64,000 nt of DNA from Candidatus Mycobacterium wuenschmannii. GTDB lineage: Bacteria > Actinomycetota > Actinomycetes > Mycobacteriales > Mycobacteriaceae. The position numbers and the translations under genes were made by a program. Shown here one piece after another: positions 63,715-64,000 of the stretch. The stretch lies in NCBI RefSeq assembly GCF_030252325.1, contig NZ_CP126981.1, positions 4,836,001 through 4,900,000 of the forward strand, given 5' to 3'. Numbering within the stretch: position 1 is the first letter of the stretch; each line of letters opens with the position of its first letter. A model generated the notes under the pieces. That model ran no database searches. It saw only the letters and a list, made by a program, of their open reading frames with translations, and had not been told where the DNA came from.

Positions 63715-64000
63715 ATGACCGCTGCTGCGAAGCCGGCGAAAGATCAGCAACGCGGCGATCGCGCCATCGAGCTCCGAGTGGCAGCGACTCTAGAAAACCT
63801 GGCCGTGCTGCGCACCTTGGTCGGCGCGGTCGGCACCTTCGAGGATCTCGACTTCGACGCGGTGGCCGATCTGCGGCTCGCGGTCGACGAGGTCTGCACG
63901 AGGCTGATTCGCTCGGCCGTCCCCGGCGCCACCCTGGAAATCGTCATCGATCCGCACGACGACGAGTTGCGGGTCGAGGCATCGACGGCGTGCACCACCG
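63715..64000 (+). CDS. rsbW: Anti-sigma F factor RsbW/UsfX, N-terminal part (runs off the right edge)
   Basis: Ninety-five codons are visible from ATG 63715, behind GGGAGG at good spacing. The sequence (QRGDRAIELRVAATLENLAVLRTLVGAVGTFEDLDFDAVADLRLAVDEVCTRLIRSAVPGA) matches from memory the M. tuberculosis SigF anti-sigma factor RsbW/UsfX (Rv3287c). The VDEVCTRL helix contains the ATP-binding N-box of the HATPase/serine-kinase fold, in which the usual Asn of other family members is Thr. sigF would be expected immediately downstream. SigF-like promoters upstream fit the known autoregulation. Confidence 0.93.
   Translation, partial: MTAAAKPAKDQQRGDRAIELRVAATLENLAVLRTLVGAVGTFEDLDFDAVADLRLAVDEVCTRLIRSAVPGATLEIVIDPHDDELRVEASTACTT

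Overview
The window is high-GC chromosomal DNA from a non-tuberculous Mycobacterium. Supporting signs are a PPE protein, a PE-PPE-domain hydrolase, a REP13E12 HNH protein, three DUF732 secreted proteins, F420- and mycofactocin-type oxidoreductases, a SAM-IV riboswitch, and a gene order that follows the M. tuberculosis Rv3360 to Rv3287c interval in reverse. M. tuberculosis counterparts are assigned from memory of those proteins and their order, not from a search. No rRNA, tRNA, CRISPR array, insertion sequence or prophage was seen.

Layout. 1-5 kb: FHA protein (cut by the edge), old-yellow-enzyme reductase, folD, a DUF3017 membrane protein, two DUF732 secreted proteins, and a 13E12 HNH protein whose start codon lies inside a perfect LexA box. 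5-8.3 kb: the metY-metX-methyltransferase operon under a SAM-IV riboswitch. 8.4-15.4 kb: icd2, an LLM F420-type oxidoreductase, NTF2-like/PadR and TetR/monooxygenase modules with visible operators. 15.4-25.6 kb: alpha/beta hydrolase, trpS, yhjD-like, and a long minus-strand run MOSC - aminotransferase - SMP-30 - dacB1 - sugI - nagA - sugE. 25.6-27.8 kb: sigJ (ECF41 type) facing a carboxymuconolactone-decarboxylase gene. Both carry the same TGTCACA-like / N16 / CGTC promoter. A glycine-rich secreted protein follows. 28-34.5 kb: sdhCDAB and the pyrimidine/purine salvage operon cdd-deoA-add. 34.5-39.1 kb: an accessory cassette (SDR, NTF2-like, sulfotransferase, DUF1214 protein, SDR). 39.1-48.4 kb: Rv3311-like protein, PE-PPE hydrolase, upp, pmmB, deoD, a MarR pair and two M20 amidohydrolases. 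48.5-53.3 kb: cyclotransferase-like protein, lpdA, glpD2, RluA-type pseudouridine synthase. 53.4-56.5 kb: an AT-richer gap, then pstS and an orphan PPE gene in tandem, then a DUF732 gene. 56.7-62.8 kb: TetR-lhr-nei repair operon. 63-64 kb: small membrane protein and the start of rsbW/usfX behind SigF-like promoters.

How the genes work together. The backbone is housekeeping: one-carbon and methionine synthesis, TCA cycle, nucleoside salvage, wall turnover, redox and DNA repair. The accessory interest lies in the self-contained regulatory circuits (SigJ/CMD, LexA/13E12, TetR and MarR palindromes) and in lineage-specific replacements at loci that in M. tuberculosis hold other genes. The two strongest candidates for something new are the SigJ promoter pair and the pstS-PPE tandem, which suggests an outer-membrane partner for a phosphate-binding lipoprotein.
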